Assembly (NCBI GenBank): GCA_009926615.1
Contig: RFOM01000005.1
Span: forward strand, 24,977-88,976
Source of the DNA: Pseudomonadota bacterium
Lineage (GTDB): Bacteria; Bdellovibrionota_B; Oligoflexia; Silvanigrellales; Silvanigrellaceae
Reading direction: 5' to 3'
DNA: 64,000 nt
The notes below the pieces were generated by a model that was not told the DNA's origin, did not search any database, and saw only the letters and a program-made list of their open reading frames with translations. Both the position numbers and the translations under genes were made by a program. Of the stretch, positions 45,446-54,658 are shown in pieces; position 1 is the stretch's first letter; every line of letters starts with the position of its first letter.

Positions 45446-45919
45446 TTAAGCCGCTGCGGCAGGTCCGTTGGACGGCACTCCCGCGTAGAACTCATCGAAC
45501 GAAAATAGTTTTTCTGAATCCAGAATGACAATCAATTGACGATCACCCTGTGCAACCGCCTTTGTGTAGTTGTTGTAGGGGGCCGTCGAGTAGCTTGGGG
45601 GCGGTGAAAGCTGTTCTCCGGCCAGCTGAATCACGCTGTCAACACTGTCGGTTTTTATTCCGAGAAGTGCTCCTTTGTTTTGAATTATCAAAATGGATGC
45701 ATCCGAGGCTGCCGCAGGGGCCGACAGTCCGAACCTGAGCTGAAGCGAAATGACAGAAATGATCCGTCCGCGGACGTTGATGATTCCTGTCAGGAAATGA
45801 GGTGACATAGGAACGGGAGTGACGTCGGTATCAGGAATGACTTCGTGAACCTTCGATAACGGAACTGCAAACTGTCCGCCTGAAATTGAAAAAGTCATGT
45901 AGCGATCATTTTGTTGCAC
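45446..45919 (-). CDS. cheW: CheW coupling protein
   Basis: 157 residues. CheW fold: YMTFSISGGQFAVPLSKVHEVI, TPVPMSPHFLTGIINVRGRIISVISLQLRFGL, then LGIKTDSVDSVI and the last strand VIVLDSEKLF. Such proteins link receptors to CheA. It starts at a GTG with a GAGG just upstream and lies between cheA (17 bases) and mcp. The two conserved blocks (PxxPxxLxGIINVRGxI) are intact, so receptor coupling seems normal. Confidence 0.92.
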   Translation of the reverse strand: MQQNDRYMTFSISGGQFAVPLSKVHEVIPDTDVTPVPMSPHFLTGIINVRGRIISVISLQLRFGLSAPAAASDASILIIQNKGALLGIKTDSVDSVIQLAGEQLSPPPSYSTAPYNNYTKAVAQGDRQLIVILDSEKLFSFDEFYAGVPSNGPAAAA

Positions 45920-45936
45920 GTGACCTCATCCTCCTT

Positions 45937-48243
45937 TCAAGCTGCTTTGGAGCCGTCAGGCAGTTGAGTTGAAATTTTCCGTCCTTCGCTGATGCTGCGG
46001 ACAAGGTTGCGGACATCGAGAACCAATGCCGGTTTGCCGTCACCGAGGATTGCCGCTCCGTCCAGCCCGTCGATGTTCTGCAGCTCGGCGCCGAGCTTTT
46101 TCAGCACCACCTGCTGCTGTGCGAGAATGTCATCGACGGCGACTGCAAATTTTCGGTTTGATTCGTCTTCAAAGACCAAAGCAACACCTTCAAACGAAGT
46201 CCGGTTTTGCGTTGCCGGCGGCTTTTTGCCGAGCAGGGCAGGCAGGTAAAAGAGCGGAATGGCCTGTCCGCGGAGGTTCAACATTTCGTTGTCGCCGTGT
46301 GTTTTGTAAAGGTCTGCTTCCTGCGGTCTGATAGTTTCGGTTACCTGATTTTTTGGAATGACAAATCGTTCGCGGCCGAGTTTTGTTATAAATCCGTCGA
46401 TCACGCGAATGACAAGCGGGAAATGCAGGCGGAAGCATGTGCCGGTGCCGGCTTGTGATTCAATTTCAATGCGTCCCTGAAGAGCATGAATTTTGTCTCT
46501 GACTTCATCGAGGGCCGGACTTTCCGGTCCGTCGGGCTGCAACGGCCGGCTCGGAAAAAAGCCGGCGTGAAAAATCAGCTCTCTCAGCGTGTTGTCGGAT
46601 ATTTTTTCGAAGGGCGAAATCAGACCTCTTTGAACGGCCTGTGTTTTTATTTTTTGAGGGTCGAGTCCGGCACCGTCGTCGCGCAATTCGATGATGATCG
46701 ACTTGGTCTGCTGCATTGCAGTGAACTGCATGCGTGCTTTGGCCGGTTTTCCGGATTTGATCCGATCACCGACCGGCTCGATGCCGTAATCCAGAGAGAA
46801 TTTTATAAGCGAGATGAGCGGATCAACAAGATGGTCCACAAGGACTTTGTCAATGTCCGTTTCTTCTCCTGCGGTTTCAATCACAACGTCCTTGTTGAGC
46901 TGCAATGCGCAGCGCTGGACAACCCGCTGAAGTTTGGAGAACAGAGGTCGGACCCTGATAAGCCGGAACTGCGAACTGAGATCCTGCACTTCGCGCAGTA
47001 CTTTGGCCATCTGCGCAACGCTCTTTTGCAAAAGCGGCGACTGAAATTCCTGACTGTGTCCCTCAAAGATTCCCTGCAGAATGATCAGTTCGCCAATCAG
47101 ATCCGAAAGCTTGTCAATTTTGTCGGTACCGAGTCTTACTTTTTCCTCAGTCAGTCCGCCGGCTGATGACGGGATTGCCGTTTGGGTCTGTGTTTCCGTG
47201 ATCGCCGCTGCAGAAGCGTGAATTTGGATTCGGGATTTAACGGGTTCGCTGCCGGAAGGTTCGCTGCTTTCCCTTGAGCCGGCCTCCGCTTCAACCGGCA
47301 GAGCGGCAGCGGGAATTTCAGCCGTGTTCAAAACATCAATTGTTTCCTGCCGATCCGCAGACGGTGTGGCGGCCGCACCGTTCGCGACATCACCCGCAGG
47401 ATTTGCCTGATCGGGAACAAGACCTGTCCGCTCTGAAAAACCGGCTGCAACGCCCGATTGTTCGGTGTCTGCGGGGTTCGGCTGGGTCTCGTTCTTGGTC
47501 AGAAACGACTCGATTGTCGTTCTGTTGACTTGCGCCGCAAGCACCGTCAGTCGTGCGATTTCGGCCTGAATTGAAGACAGTTTGGCATCAAGCCGGCGCG
47601 CCTCAAGGCTCTCCGGAGAATCGTAGCCGACGGAGAATTCCTCGTCACCTGTCTGGCCCTGTGCTGCTCCGTTTTCGCCGGTCACCGAAGTTTCCGGCAT
47701 TTCAAAAAGTACAGCCTTTAGATCGTCGCCGACAAACCAAATGTCACCCGCCGACAGCGGTCGGGGGAGTTCGATTCTGATTGTTGCCTGTGCCGGATCC
47801 GAGAGACGCTCCATGAGCATCTGCAATTCGCGGCTGTCTTTTTGCAGGGGCTTGCCGGCGCGCAGGCTTTGCGCATGTTCGGCAATAAATTCTTTGCAGC
47901 CGCGCAGCATACGGATAACTTCGGCATTCGCCCTGAGGTCGTGTTTTTTCATGGCGAGCAGACAGTTTTCCAGACTCAGTGCAAACGCCGACATATCCGT
48001 AAATCCGAGTGCTGCCGAGGATCCTCTCAGATTGCGCACGGCGCGAAGCATTTTTTCGGACGGAAATGCAGCCGGACTCTGGTGCTCAAGTGCACGCAGA
48101 CAATCTTCAAACTGAGAGAGATTTTCACCCGTTTCATGGATGAAGATATCTACAATTTGTTTGAGTTCCGATGCATCCACGATGAATCGCGCCCCCTGAT
48201 TCCGCAACGCCGGCAGAGGTGCATCGGGGGAATCCCCCGACAC
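45937..48243 (-). CDS. CheA-like protein lacking key catalytic residues (probable pseudokinase)
   Basis: 768 residues with CheA order: Hpt (about 22-145), acidic linker with low complexity (150-330), dimerisation segment (DKIDKLSDLIGELIILQG), ATPase region (about 440-610) and C-terminal CheW-like domain. Three hallmarks are missing. In the Hpt helix RAVRNLRGSSAALGF, Arg70 stands where the phosphorylated His belongs. In the N box LIKFSLDYGIEP, Phe replaces the Mg-binding Asn (about residue 481). The glycine-rich G2 loop is replaced by DGPESPALDEV. G1 (DDGAGLD) remains. The start is a GTG inside a 17-bp palindrome region; a GTG at Val22 is possible. Neither phosphorylation nor ATP use looks likely. 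Confidence 0.85.
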   Translation of the reverse strand: MSGDSPDAPLPALRNQGARFIVDASELKQIVDIFIHETGENLSQFEDCLRALEHQSPAAFPSEKMLRAVRNLRGSSAALGFTDMSAFALSLENCLLAMKKHDLRANAEVIRMLRGCKEFIAEHAQSLRAGKPLQKDSRELQMLMERLSDPAQATIRIELPRPLSAGDIWFVGDDLKAVLFEMPETSVTGENGAAQGQTGDEEFSVGYDSPESLEARRLDAKLSSIQAEIARLTVLAAQVNRTTIESFLTKNETQPNPADTEQSGVAAGFSERTGLVPDQANPAGDVANGAAATPSADRQETIDVLNTAEIPAAALPVEAEAGSRESSEPSGSEPVKSRIQIHASAAAITETQTQTAIPSSAGGLTEEKVRLGTDKIDKLSDLIGELIILQGIFEGHSQEFQSPLLQKSVAQMAKVLREVQDLSSQFRLIRVRPLFSKLQRVVQRCALQLNKDVVIETAGEETDIDKVLVDHLVDPLISLIKFSLDYGIEPVGDRIKSGKPAKARMQFTAMQQTKSIIIELRDDGAGLDPQKIKTQAVQRGLISPFEKISDNTLRELIFHAGFFPSRPLQPDGPESPALDEVRDKIHALQGRIEIESQAGTGTCFRLHFPLVIRVIDGFITKLGRERFVIPKNQVTETIRPQEADLYKTHGDNEMLNLRGQAIPLFYLPALLGKKPPATQNRTSFEGVALVFEDESNRKFAVAVDDILAQQQVVLKKLGAELQNIDGLDGAAILGDGKPALVLDVRNLVRSISEGRKISTQLPDGSKAA
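48224..48240. repeat. 17-bp palindrome at the cheA-like gene start
   Basis: TCGGGGGA-A-TCCCCCGA, perfect 8-bp arms with one central base, immediately downstream of the GTG at 48243. The spacing is too short for a hairpin, so a DNA-binding protein site is the more natural reading. It may also show that the true start is further downstream. Confidence 0.35.
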
Positions 48244-48280
48244 TCCTTTTCGGCCTCTCAGGAGGTTCGGAACTTTTTAA

Positions 48281-49276
48281 TTACAAACGAGGTCGGGGGA
48301 GCTGTTCGGGGACATTTGATTGACGCCCGACGGTGAGTTCCGAGGCCAGAAGACGCACTGCGCTCTGCATCATAACGCCCAAAATCTCTCCAAAAAGCCC
48401 GCGGATTTCGTGTTTTTCCATGGTGAAGACTTCGGTGTCTGCTCCGCTGCTCAGACCTGCAAGTTCTGCAGCCTTTTCGATGGCATTTGTTCTGTTGCCC
48501 AATGCATCGATCAGTTTTCGGTTCAGAGCTTCGGTTCCCAAGATCACTCTCCCGTCGCTCATGTAACGCATCGTTTCGGGACTCAACTGAGGCCGCGCGC
48601 GCCGAACGTCCGCAACAAACTGATCACGGGTGTCGTTAATGAGTTGCTGGAGATAAGCCCTGTCTTCGCCTGTCCAAGGCCGCACCGAGGATCCGGCATC
48701 TTTGAGCTTTCCGGTTTTGAGAGTGACAGGCTGAAGCTTCATCCACTGAATGAGTTTGGAAGCTTCGAAATTTTCCATGATCACTCCGATGCTTCCGACC
48801 ATCGTCCCGCGGTTGGCGATGATCCACGACGACGGCACCGAAGAATAATACGCACCGCTGGCTGCGACATCACGCATGAATGCGACCACCGGTGTTTTGG
48901 TTTTAATCTTCGAAATCGAATCATAGATTTCCTGACTGGCGACAACCGTTCCTCCCGGACTGTCAACCTCAAGAATGATTCCTTTGATGCGTTCATCGTC
49001 GGCGGCCTGCTGCAGTTTTTCGACCACCGTGCCTGCAATTTCAGAATCAATCGGCTGATTCAGTCTGATTTCTGCAAGCCCCGACGAAAAATGGAGAGTG
49101 TCGAGGTATTGCGGACGGAGATCTTTCATTCCGCCGGATGAACTAAAAAGTTTTGCGACTGAAACAGCAAAGACGATGAATGCTAAGGCCGTGATAAGAG
49201 CTATTGCTCCTACCACGGCCAAAAACAAAACACCGCCTGACCATCGTTTTACTCGGAAGTCAGGCTCATTGTGCAT
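48281..49276 (-). CDS. sppA: signal peptide peptidase SppA
   Basis: Membrane-bound serine protease that degrades cleaved signal peptides. 331 residues, the short single-unit form. One N-terminal membrane helix (about 17-45). Seen: GIILEVDSPGGTVVASQEIYD, the oxyanion region; DVAASGAYYSS with the nucleophilic Ser; VGSIGVIMENF; and KTGKLKDAGS with the catalytic Lys. It begins five bases after rpsA, with GAGGAGT upstream inside the rpsA end, so it is translated from the same message. Confidence 0.92.
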   Translation of the reverse strand: MHNEPDFRVKRWSGGVLFLAVVGAIALITALAFIVFAVSVAKLFSSSGGMKDLRPQYLDTLHFSSGLAEIRLNQPIDSEIAGTVVEKLQQAADDERIKGIILEVDSPGGTVVASQEIYDSISKIKTKTPVVAFMRDVAASGAYYSSVPSSWIIANRGTMVGSIGVIMENFEASKLIQWMKLQPVTLKTGKLKDAGSSVRPWTGEDRAYLQQLINDTRDQFVADVRRARPQLSPETMRYMSDGRVILGTEALNRKLIDALGNRTNAIEKAAELAGLSSGADTEVFTMEKHEIRGLFGEILGVMMQSAVRLLASELTVGRQSNVPEQLPRPRL

Positions 49277-49281
49277 TCAAA

Positions 49282-51057
49282 TTACTCCTCGGAGCGTTCT
49301 TTTGAAGTGCGGCTTTTTGCGCGGGCAAATGCTTCTGCAAAGCCTGTTGCTGACGGAGCGGCGCTCGCAGCCTGAATCACTCGGTTGTGAGTGTCATCAA
49401 GTCCGCGGGTTACGGCTTTGTGCGACAGTTCAAAACGGCGCTCTGTGAGGTCGACTTTCAGAACGATGAATTCAAGTTCTGTGTCGATGTCGGGAAGCTT
49501 GCCGGGTTCCATGTCGAGTTCGGAAACATGGATGAGACCTTCAACACCGGCTGACAGCTCAATGAAGGAGCCGAATTCAGCGTTGCGGGTGACTTTGCCC
49601 TTGGCACGTGTGCCGGGGACGAAGACGCGCGAAGCTGCTTCGTAAGGATCTTCCTGAAGCTGCTTGATGCCAAGCGAGAAGCGCATGTTTTCGACGTCGA
49701 TTTGAAGAACCTTCGCCTCAACTTCGTCACCCTTCTTGTACAGGTCCTGAGGATGCTTGACCCGCTCTGTCCACGAAATGTCGGAGACGTGGATCAGGCC
49801 GTCAACACCTTCTTCGATTCCGACGAAAACGCCGAAGTCTGTGATGTTGCGAATCTTGCCGCGGATAACGTCACCAACCTGATACTTCTCGAGAACAAGT
49901 TCCCAAGGATTCGGTTCAGTCTGTTTCATTCCGAGCGAAATGCGGTGGTTTTCGAGGTCAACGGCAAGCACGAGAACTTCAACTTCGTCACCGATGGCAA
50001 CGAGTTTTGAAGGATGCTTGACGCGGCGGTTCCACGTCATTTCAGTGACGTGAATGAGGCCTTCAACGCCGGGCTCGAGCTCAACGAATGCGCCGTAGTC
50101 AGTCAGGCTGACAACTTTGCCTTTCAGGCGCTGATTTGGAGTGTAGCGCTCTGCAACTTTGACCCACGGATCAGACTGCAGTTGCTTGAGGCCAAGCGAA
50201 ACACGGTGAGTTGCAGCGTCGTAGCTGAGAACTTTGACCTGAATTTCGTCGCCGACGTTGAGAACTTCTGCAGGGCTGTTCAGGCGGCCCCAAGACATGT
50301 CGGTGATGTGAAGCAGACCGTCGATTCCGCCGAGGTCAATGAACGCACCGTAATCGGTGATGTTCTTGACGATACCGGCCATAACGCTGCCGGCTTCGAG
50401 GCTCTTGAGAGTTTCGCTGCGCATACGCTCGCGGTCCTGCTCAAGAAGCACACGGCGAGAGAGAACGATGTTGCCGCGTTTTTTGTTGAATTTGATGATT
50501 TTGAACTGGAGAACCTGACCAAGCAGCTTCTCGAGGTTGCGCACGGGGCGCAGGTCAACCTGCGAGCCGGGAAGGAATGCTTTGACGCCGATATCGACGG
50601 ACAAGCCACCCTTGACGCGGCCAACGATGCGGCCTTCGACCAGTTCGTCTTTTTCGAAGGCTTCAGAGATGCGATCCCAAGCCTTGAGGAGGTCAGCCTT
50701 GTCTTTGGAGAGAACCAGCTCGCCGTCATCGTCTTCGAAGACGTCGACGAACACGTCGACCATGTCACCGACTTTGAGGGAGAATGCGCCGTCGGCAGCA
50801 AATTCACTCTTCGGAACGGATCCTGCGGATTTGTGACCGATGTCCACGACGACTGTGTCATCGAGAATTTCCATCACTTTGCCTTTAACAACCTGACCCT
50901 CTTTGATGTTGGAGCCGGTTGTGCTTTCGCCGAAAAGCGCCGCGAAAGAATCTTTGTCGGATGTTTCCGGATTTGCAAAGTCGACGTCTTCGTCGAGCCA
51001 TTCAAGACTTGAGTAGCTGCCTTTGCGCTTGGAAGAATCAGAGTGAACAGATGCCAT
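49282..51057 (-). CDS. rpsA: 30S ribosomal protein S1
   Basis: Binds mRNA and helps start translation. 591 residues with six S1 (OB-fold) repeats. The first two are divergent (GQVVKGKVMEILDDTVVVDIG, LVEGRIVGRVKGGLSVDIG). The last four carry the GAF-type core, for example ITDYGAFIDLGGIDGLLHITDMSW and ITDFGVFVGIEEGVDGLIHVSDISW. The N-terminal about 30 residues are polar. I chose the ATG at 51057, with GAGAGG about ten bases before. It lies behind an intrinsic terminator that separates it from the other S1-domain gene upstream. Confidence 0.95.
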   Translation of the reverse strand: MASVHSDSSKRKGSYSSLEWLDEDVDFANPETSDKDSFAALFGESTTGSNIKEGQVVKGKVMEILDDTVVVDIGHKSAGSVPKSEFAADGAFSLKVGDMVDVFVDVFEDDDGELVLSKDKADLLKAWDRISEAFEKDELVEGRIVGRVKGGLSVDIGVKAFLPGSQVDLRPVRNLEKLLGQVLQFKIIKFNKKRGNIVLSRRVLLEQDRERMRSETLKSLEAGSVMAGIVKNITDYGAFIDLGGIDGLLHITDMSWGRLNSPAEVLNVGDEIQVKVLSYDAATHRVSLGLKQLQSDPWVKVAERYTPNQRLKGKVVSLTDYGAFVELEPGVEGLIHVTEMTWNRRVKHPSKLVAIGDEVEVLVLAVDLENHRISLGMKQTEPNPWELVLEKYQVGDVIRGKIRNITDFGVFVGIEEGVDGLIHVSDISWTERVKHPQDLYKKGDEVEAKVLQIDVENMRFSLGIKQLQEDPYEAASRVFVPGTRAKGKVTRNAEFGSFIELSAGVEGLIHVSELDMEPGKLPDIDTELEFIVLKVDLTERRFELSHKAVTRGLDDTHNRVIQAASAAPSATGFAEAFARAKSRTSKERSEE

Positions 51058-51102
51058 GATCAAAATACCTCTCCGTGCAGTAGCCCCGTGTGCGCCGTTA
51101 CT

Positions 51103-51130
51103 CAAAAAAGAACGCACCACCGTGGTGCGT
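51103..51130 (-). terminator. intrinsic terminator between the two S1-domain genes
   Basis: On the minus strand ACGCACCA...TGGTGCGT forms a strong stem, followed by TTCTTTTTTG (51110-51103). It follows the three-repeat S1 protein gene by about 70 bases and precedes rpsA by about 45 bases. Confidence 0.85.
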
Positions 51131-51198
51131 CAGAAGCGGATCGCAAGGCTCTGCGCTGCCGCGCAGTTAACACAGGAGACAGGAACTGTACAGCGGGA

Positions 51199-52251
51199 TT
51201 ATTTCTTTCTTTTGCGGGCAGTTGCAAAAGCTGCGGCGAGGATATTGCCGTCACCCTGCTTTGATTTTGTAAGTTCCTCACTTTGCTTGTCTTTATAGGA
51301 AACCCATGCCTGCTGCGAGTCGCGTTCTTCGGCAAGCACGGCACCGGCGGTAGCCCCGTGTTTACCCGAAAGTTTCATGGACAGTTCTTCGGGCATGGCC
51401 TGTTTGAGGCTGAGGGCCACGCGGAGTCGCGGCGTGTGCTCGATGCGAATGATTTTAACGTTCACAGCTTCGCCAATCTTGACCACATCCTGCGCTTTGG
51501 CCACGCGTTTCCACGCCAGTTCGGACATTGGAATCAGGCCTTCAACTCCGCCCAAGTCGGCAAAAGCACCGAAATCGGCCAAACGCGTTACCGTTGCGGT
51601 CAGCTTTTGACCCACTTCAAGTGTCCTGATGATTTCTCCGGCTCTCGCGTCCTTCTCGTCCTTGAGGACCGATTTGCGGGAGAGCACAATATTCTTGCCG
51701 CCTGCCTTGTACTCGGTGATGATGAACTTCAGGACCTGACCGATATAGCTTTCCTGATCCGCAACCTGACCGAGTTCAATTTGGCTGAGCGGGACGAATG
51801 CGCGTTTGCCCGCAAGGGAGGCTTCAAAACCACCCTTGACGATTTTTTCGATCTTGGCTTCGACCGGCAGACGTGTGTCGTAAGCGCTGCGCAGCATCGT
51901 GTCGTCCTGTTCGCCGCGTCTCAGCGAACGGGTCAGGATAATTTCCGAACCATTGTCCTTGCGGATGTAGGCCTGCAGGTCTTCGCCGACAGTCGGAGGT
52001 GTCAGACCGGCCGTGGTGAACTCTTCAAGAGCGATTGTTGCCGTGCTCTTGCCGCCCAAATCGACAAAAACGAACTCCGGACTGCATCTCAGGACAGTGC
52101 CTGTCACGGATTCACCGGCCTTGTAGCGTTTGAGCGTCGCCGAACTCTTTTCAGCTTCGAGCAACTTTTCAAATTCTGTGCTTTCATTGTCTTCGGCTGC
52201 GAACGGGTCGCGCCCGAGTTCATCGGTATCAACAAAACGGGTTTTACTCAT
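51199..52251 (-). CDS. S1-domain RNA-binding protein with three repeats
   Basis: 350 residues. Three S1 repeats: one around 50 (VTGTVLRCSPEFVFVDLGGK), one around 125 (VEAKIEKIVKGGFEASLAGKRAFVPLSQIEL), one around 215 (LTATVTRLADFGAFADLGGVEGLIPMSELAW). The C-terminus is Lys-rich with RKRKK at the end. It is distinct from the full S1 (rpsA) next door and shorter than the ribosomal protein. Possible roles are translation, RNA decay or stress, as for other short S1 proteins. I start at 52251, after GAGAGGG. It shares a 25-base divergent gap with the next plus-strand gene. Confidence 0.8.
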   Translation of the reverse strand: MSKTRFVDTDELGRDPFAAEDNESTEFEKLLEAEKSSATLKRYKAGESVTGTVLRCSPEFVFVDLGGKSTATIALEEFTTAGLTPPTVGEDLQAYIRKDNGSEIILTRSLRRGEQDDTMLRSAYDTRLPVEAKIEKIVKGGFEASLAGKRAFVPLSQIELGQVADQESYIGQVLKFIITEYKAGGKNIVLSRKSVLKDEKDARAGEIIRTLEVGQKLTATVTRLADFGAFADLGGVEGLIPMSELAWKRVAKAQDVVKIGEAVNVKIIRIEHTPRLRVALSLKQAMPEELSMKLSGKHGATAGAVLAEERDSQQAWVSYKDKQSEELTKSKQGDGNILAAAFATARKRKK

Positions 52252-52276
52252 GAAGATGTTTTCCCTCTCTGCAAGG

Positions 52277-53365
52277 ATGAGGCGCTTTCGGGACCTTGGT
52301 CTTGCCACAACAGGTGTTCGGGATCAATTGATGCTCTTGACCGTTGTGTTTGCCTGTTTTTGTCCGTGGCCGGCATCGGCCCTGCCGGTGCTCAACATTC
52401 TGACGCAGACTCAGCGGCTTGACTCGGCATTGGTTCAGGAATTCGAGACAACCCGCAAAGTCTCGGTCAGAGTTGAATTCGTCTCGTCGGGGACCGACTA
52501 CGAATCGCGCATTCGGGCTCTTCCGCAAAGCTGGGACTTGGTGATCGCCGACGAACAAAAGCTTATCAATCTAAGTTTATCTAAAATTCTTAGAAGCTTG
52601 CCCGAGAGTTTAAGCATTCCACCCGACGGGGAAGGGCTTGAGCGGCGGTCACGCGCGAATCAGGACGGACGCACCTATCTGAATCTGATGGCGGACCCGC
52701 TCGGGGTGATCTTTCTTAAAAATACTTTGCAGGATTCAGCCGCAGTCCGCTGGAACTGGCTCGTTGAACCGTCGCTGAATCCGCTCTGGCGCTCACGGCT
52801 TGCGCTTTTTTCCGACGACAGGATGAATCTTCTGACAGCCGCCGTGGCCACAGGTTTCAAACTGCCGGCAGATGAAAATTCCGAAACGGGCGCACTTGCC
52901 GCATGGCTTGAAAAGGCTCAGCTTCAGGGCCGTATGACAACACTGTCCGCCGCCATTCCCAAATTTCTCACCGGCAAGTTTGCCGTCGGTCTGGCATGGC
53001 AGAGTGATTATCTGCATGCCTTTCAGTATGTGCGCAATTTGGGTTTTACTGTTCCTGCCGAGGGGACGTACGTCGAAAGAATCGGTATCGGACTCGTCTC
53101 CGACAGCCGGAACGAACAGCTTGCCGTGGATTTTATAAAATTCATGTCCGAAAGAAGGAACCAGCTGGCCAAGAGCAGGGGGCTTCTGCCGCTCACGGGG
53201 CATCCGTTTGCAGCGATTCCGGCCTCAGGCTGGAGGATTTTTTCGGATGACGTTCCGCGGCTCAGAGAATTGAAAGCAGCACTTTCGAGATCAAAAAAAG
53301 ACAAAACCGTGAGACTGTCGAAGAATCCGAAGAACGGGGACGGCGGTTCATCAGGAGGCAATTGA
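52277..53365 (+). CDS. periplasmic substrate-binding protein, PotD/spermidine-putrescine-like
   Basis: About 362 residues. Basic N-terminus, hydrophobic segment and PASA cleavage site near residue 37, then LPVLNILTQTQRLDSALVQEFE, a type 2 periplasmic binding fold. Later NRMNL-type stretches, LTGKFAVGLAWQSDYL and VPAEGTYVERIGIGLVSDSRNEQLAVDFIKFMS are typical of the polyamine-binding family, but no ABC transporter genes adjoin. A start at 52331 would give a shorter, less charged signal peptide. Substrate is unknown. Confidence 0.75.
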   Translation: MRRFRDLGLATTGVRDQLMLLTVVFACFCPWPASALPVLNILTQTQRLDSALVQEFETTRKVSVRVEFVSSGTDYESRIRALPQSWDLVIADEQKLINLSLSKILRSLPESLSIPPDGEGLERRSRANQDGRTYLNLMADPLGVIFLKNTLQDSAAVRWNWLVEPSLNPLWRSRLALFSDDRMNLLTAAVATGFKLPADENSETGALAAWLEKAQLQGRMTTLSAAIPKFLTGKFAVGLAWQSDYLHAFQYVRNLGFTVPAEGTYVERIGIGLVSDSRNEQLAVDFIKFMSERRNQLAKSRGLLPLTGHPFAAIPASGWRIFSDDVPRLRELKAALSRSKKDKTVRLSKNPKNGDGGSSGGN

Positions 53366-54658
53366 GAAGGGGCTTTGAATACGGTTCTTTTCAGTATCGG
53401 GATCGACGTTGAAAAAGACACGCATGAGCGCATCCCTTTCCAGCGGAGTCAGTGGTTTTTGGTCAGTCGTATAACGGCCGAGTTTATTGAGTTCCTGTTC
53501 AAAATTTGCCGCCAGACTCAGATCTCCTTCCGGTCCCCGCAGGTGGCCGAGTGCGCGCATGGATTCGCCCGCAATTGCAAAGCACTTGCCCGCAAGAATC
53601 GGCAGACTTATTTTTTCATAAATCATTCCTGCAGCGAGCATTTTTGAAGAATCGTGAAACGCGCGGGCGGCGCGCTCAAAGAGCTGTCTGTTGGCCGTGA
53701 GATCTTTCAGCGGAATCTTGGAAACAAATTCGGCGTAACCGAGACAAACCTGAGCATCAATTTTATCGGCTACTCCCGAGGCCGTGCTGCGCTGATCGCC
53801 GAGATGGTTGAACAGAGGGGTCAGCCATTCGGGCTTTTTGCCTTCGCTGATCCACAGAAGAGCCCTGCCGAAAGACGAGGGCATGTCTTTGGGCAATGCT
53901 TCGAGCATATGGTCAACGTCGGTCTGTGTCAGGCTTTCCAGCAGCAAGATCCGCGCGGCCGGATAATCAAGAAATTCTGCAAGGTCAACATAAGCGAACT
54001 TTTCGCGGACAATTTTCATAATTCGATTTTTGTCGTTCACACCGGCCAAAAGTCTCAATGCCGATTTGTTGTCACCTGCTTCGGCAAAAAGCACTGCGAG
54101 TTCTGTCGAAAGAGATATCGGAAATTCCTTGATGTGTTTGCAGCAGCGCTTTGCGTCTTCAATCAGTTTGGCGCGCAGGTAGTAAAGTGCCGCGTTTTCG
54201 TATTTTTTATGCCGTTCATAGAGAACTGCGGCGCGGTTCGGGCGGTTGATACTCATCAGCAGATAGGCTGCCTCGTCAAGAAGTCCGCGCTGCTCCAGAA
54301 TATCGATAGCCTCTCTTTTGAGGTTGATTGAGTCCAGAATTTTTGCACCATCGGCAATGTTGCCGCTGTCGATCAGGGCGAACGCCTGAATCCGTTTCTG
54401 CTCCAGCTCGGGAGTCAGCACGACCGCGTCATATTCTCTTTTTCCGCCCGTCTGTTGCACAGGCATGGCCGTATGAGTCGGAATTTTGGGCATGCCGGGT
54501 GTTTTGAATTGGTTGTCCGGAGATTTTCCGCCGGCTTTTTGCTTTTCTCTGAAAAGGATAATCAGCACAACAGCCAAAACAGCCCCGAGAACTATCAGCA
54601 GCTGTATTTTGGGATGAAGTCCCGACAGACCAATCGTGTTGAGAAATTCTGAAGTCAT
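53351..54658 (-). CDS. membrane-anchored helical-repeat protein
   Basis: 435 residues. One N-terminal membrane helix (about 18-40: IQLLIVLGAVLAVVLIILF), then a Pro-rich linker, then TPR-like or solenoid helices in the cytoplasm (ALIDSGNIADGAKILDS, RGLLDEAAYLLMSI, RHKKYENAALYYLRAKLIEDAKRCC). No enzyme motif. It begins by TGATG with the outer-membrane-type gene and ends with a 15-base overlap with the convergent binding-protein gene. I do not know its function; a scaffold for an envelope complex is a guess. Confidence 0.65.
   Translation of the reverse strand: MTSEFLNTIGLSGLHPKIQLLIVLGAVLAVVLIILFREKQKAGGKSPDNQFKTPGMPKIPTHTAMPVQQTGGKREYDAVVLTPELEQKRIQAFALIDSGNIADGAKILDSINLKREAIDILEQRGLLDEAAYLLMSINRPNRAAVLYERHKKYENAALYYLRAKLIEDAKRCCKHIKEFPISLSTELAVLFAEAGDNKSALRLLAGVNDKNRIMKIVREKFAYVDLAEFLDYPAARILLLESLTQTDVDHMLEALPKDMPSSFGRALLWISEGKKPEWLTPLFNHLGDQRSTASGVADKIDAQVCLGYAEFVSKIPLKDLTANRQLFERAARAFHDSSKMLAAGMIYEKISLPILAGKCFAIAGESMRALGHLRGPEGDLSLAANFEQELNKLGRYTTDQKPLTPLERDALMRVFFNVDPDTEKNRIQSPFSIAS

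Noticed and set aside
45937..48243. The cheA-like gene as a decaying pseudogene
   Set aside because: The frame is intact over 768 codons and structural motifs, including the CheW-like domain, remain. Neighbouring cheW and mcp are intact.
49702..51012. Long plus-strand open frames opposite rpsA
   Set aside because: They are explained by codon bias of the repetitive S1 gene on the other strand.
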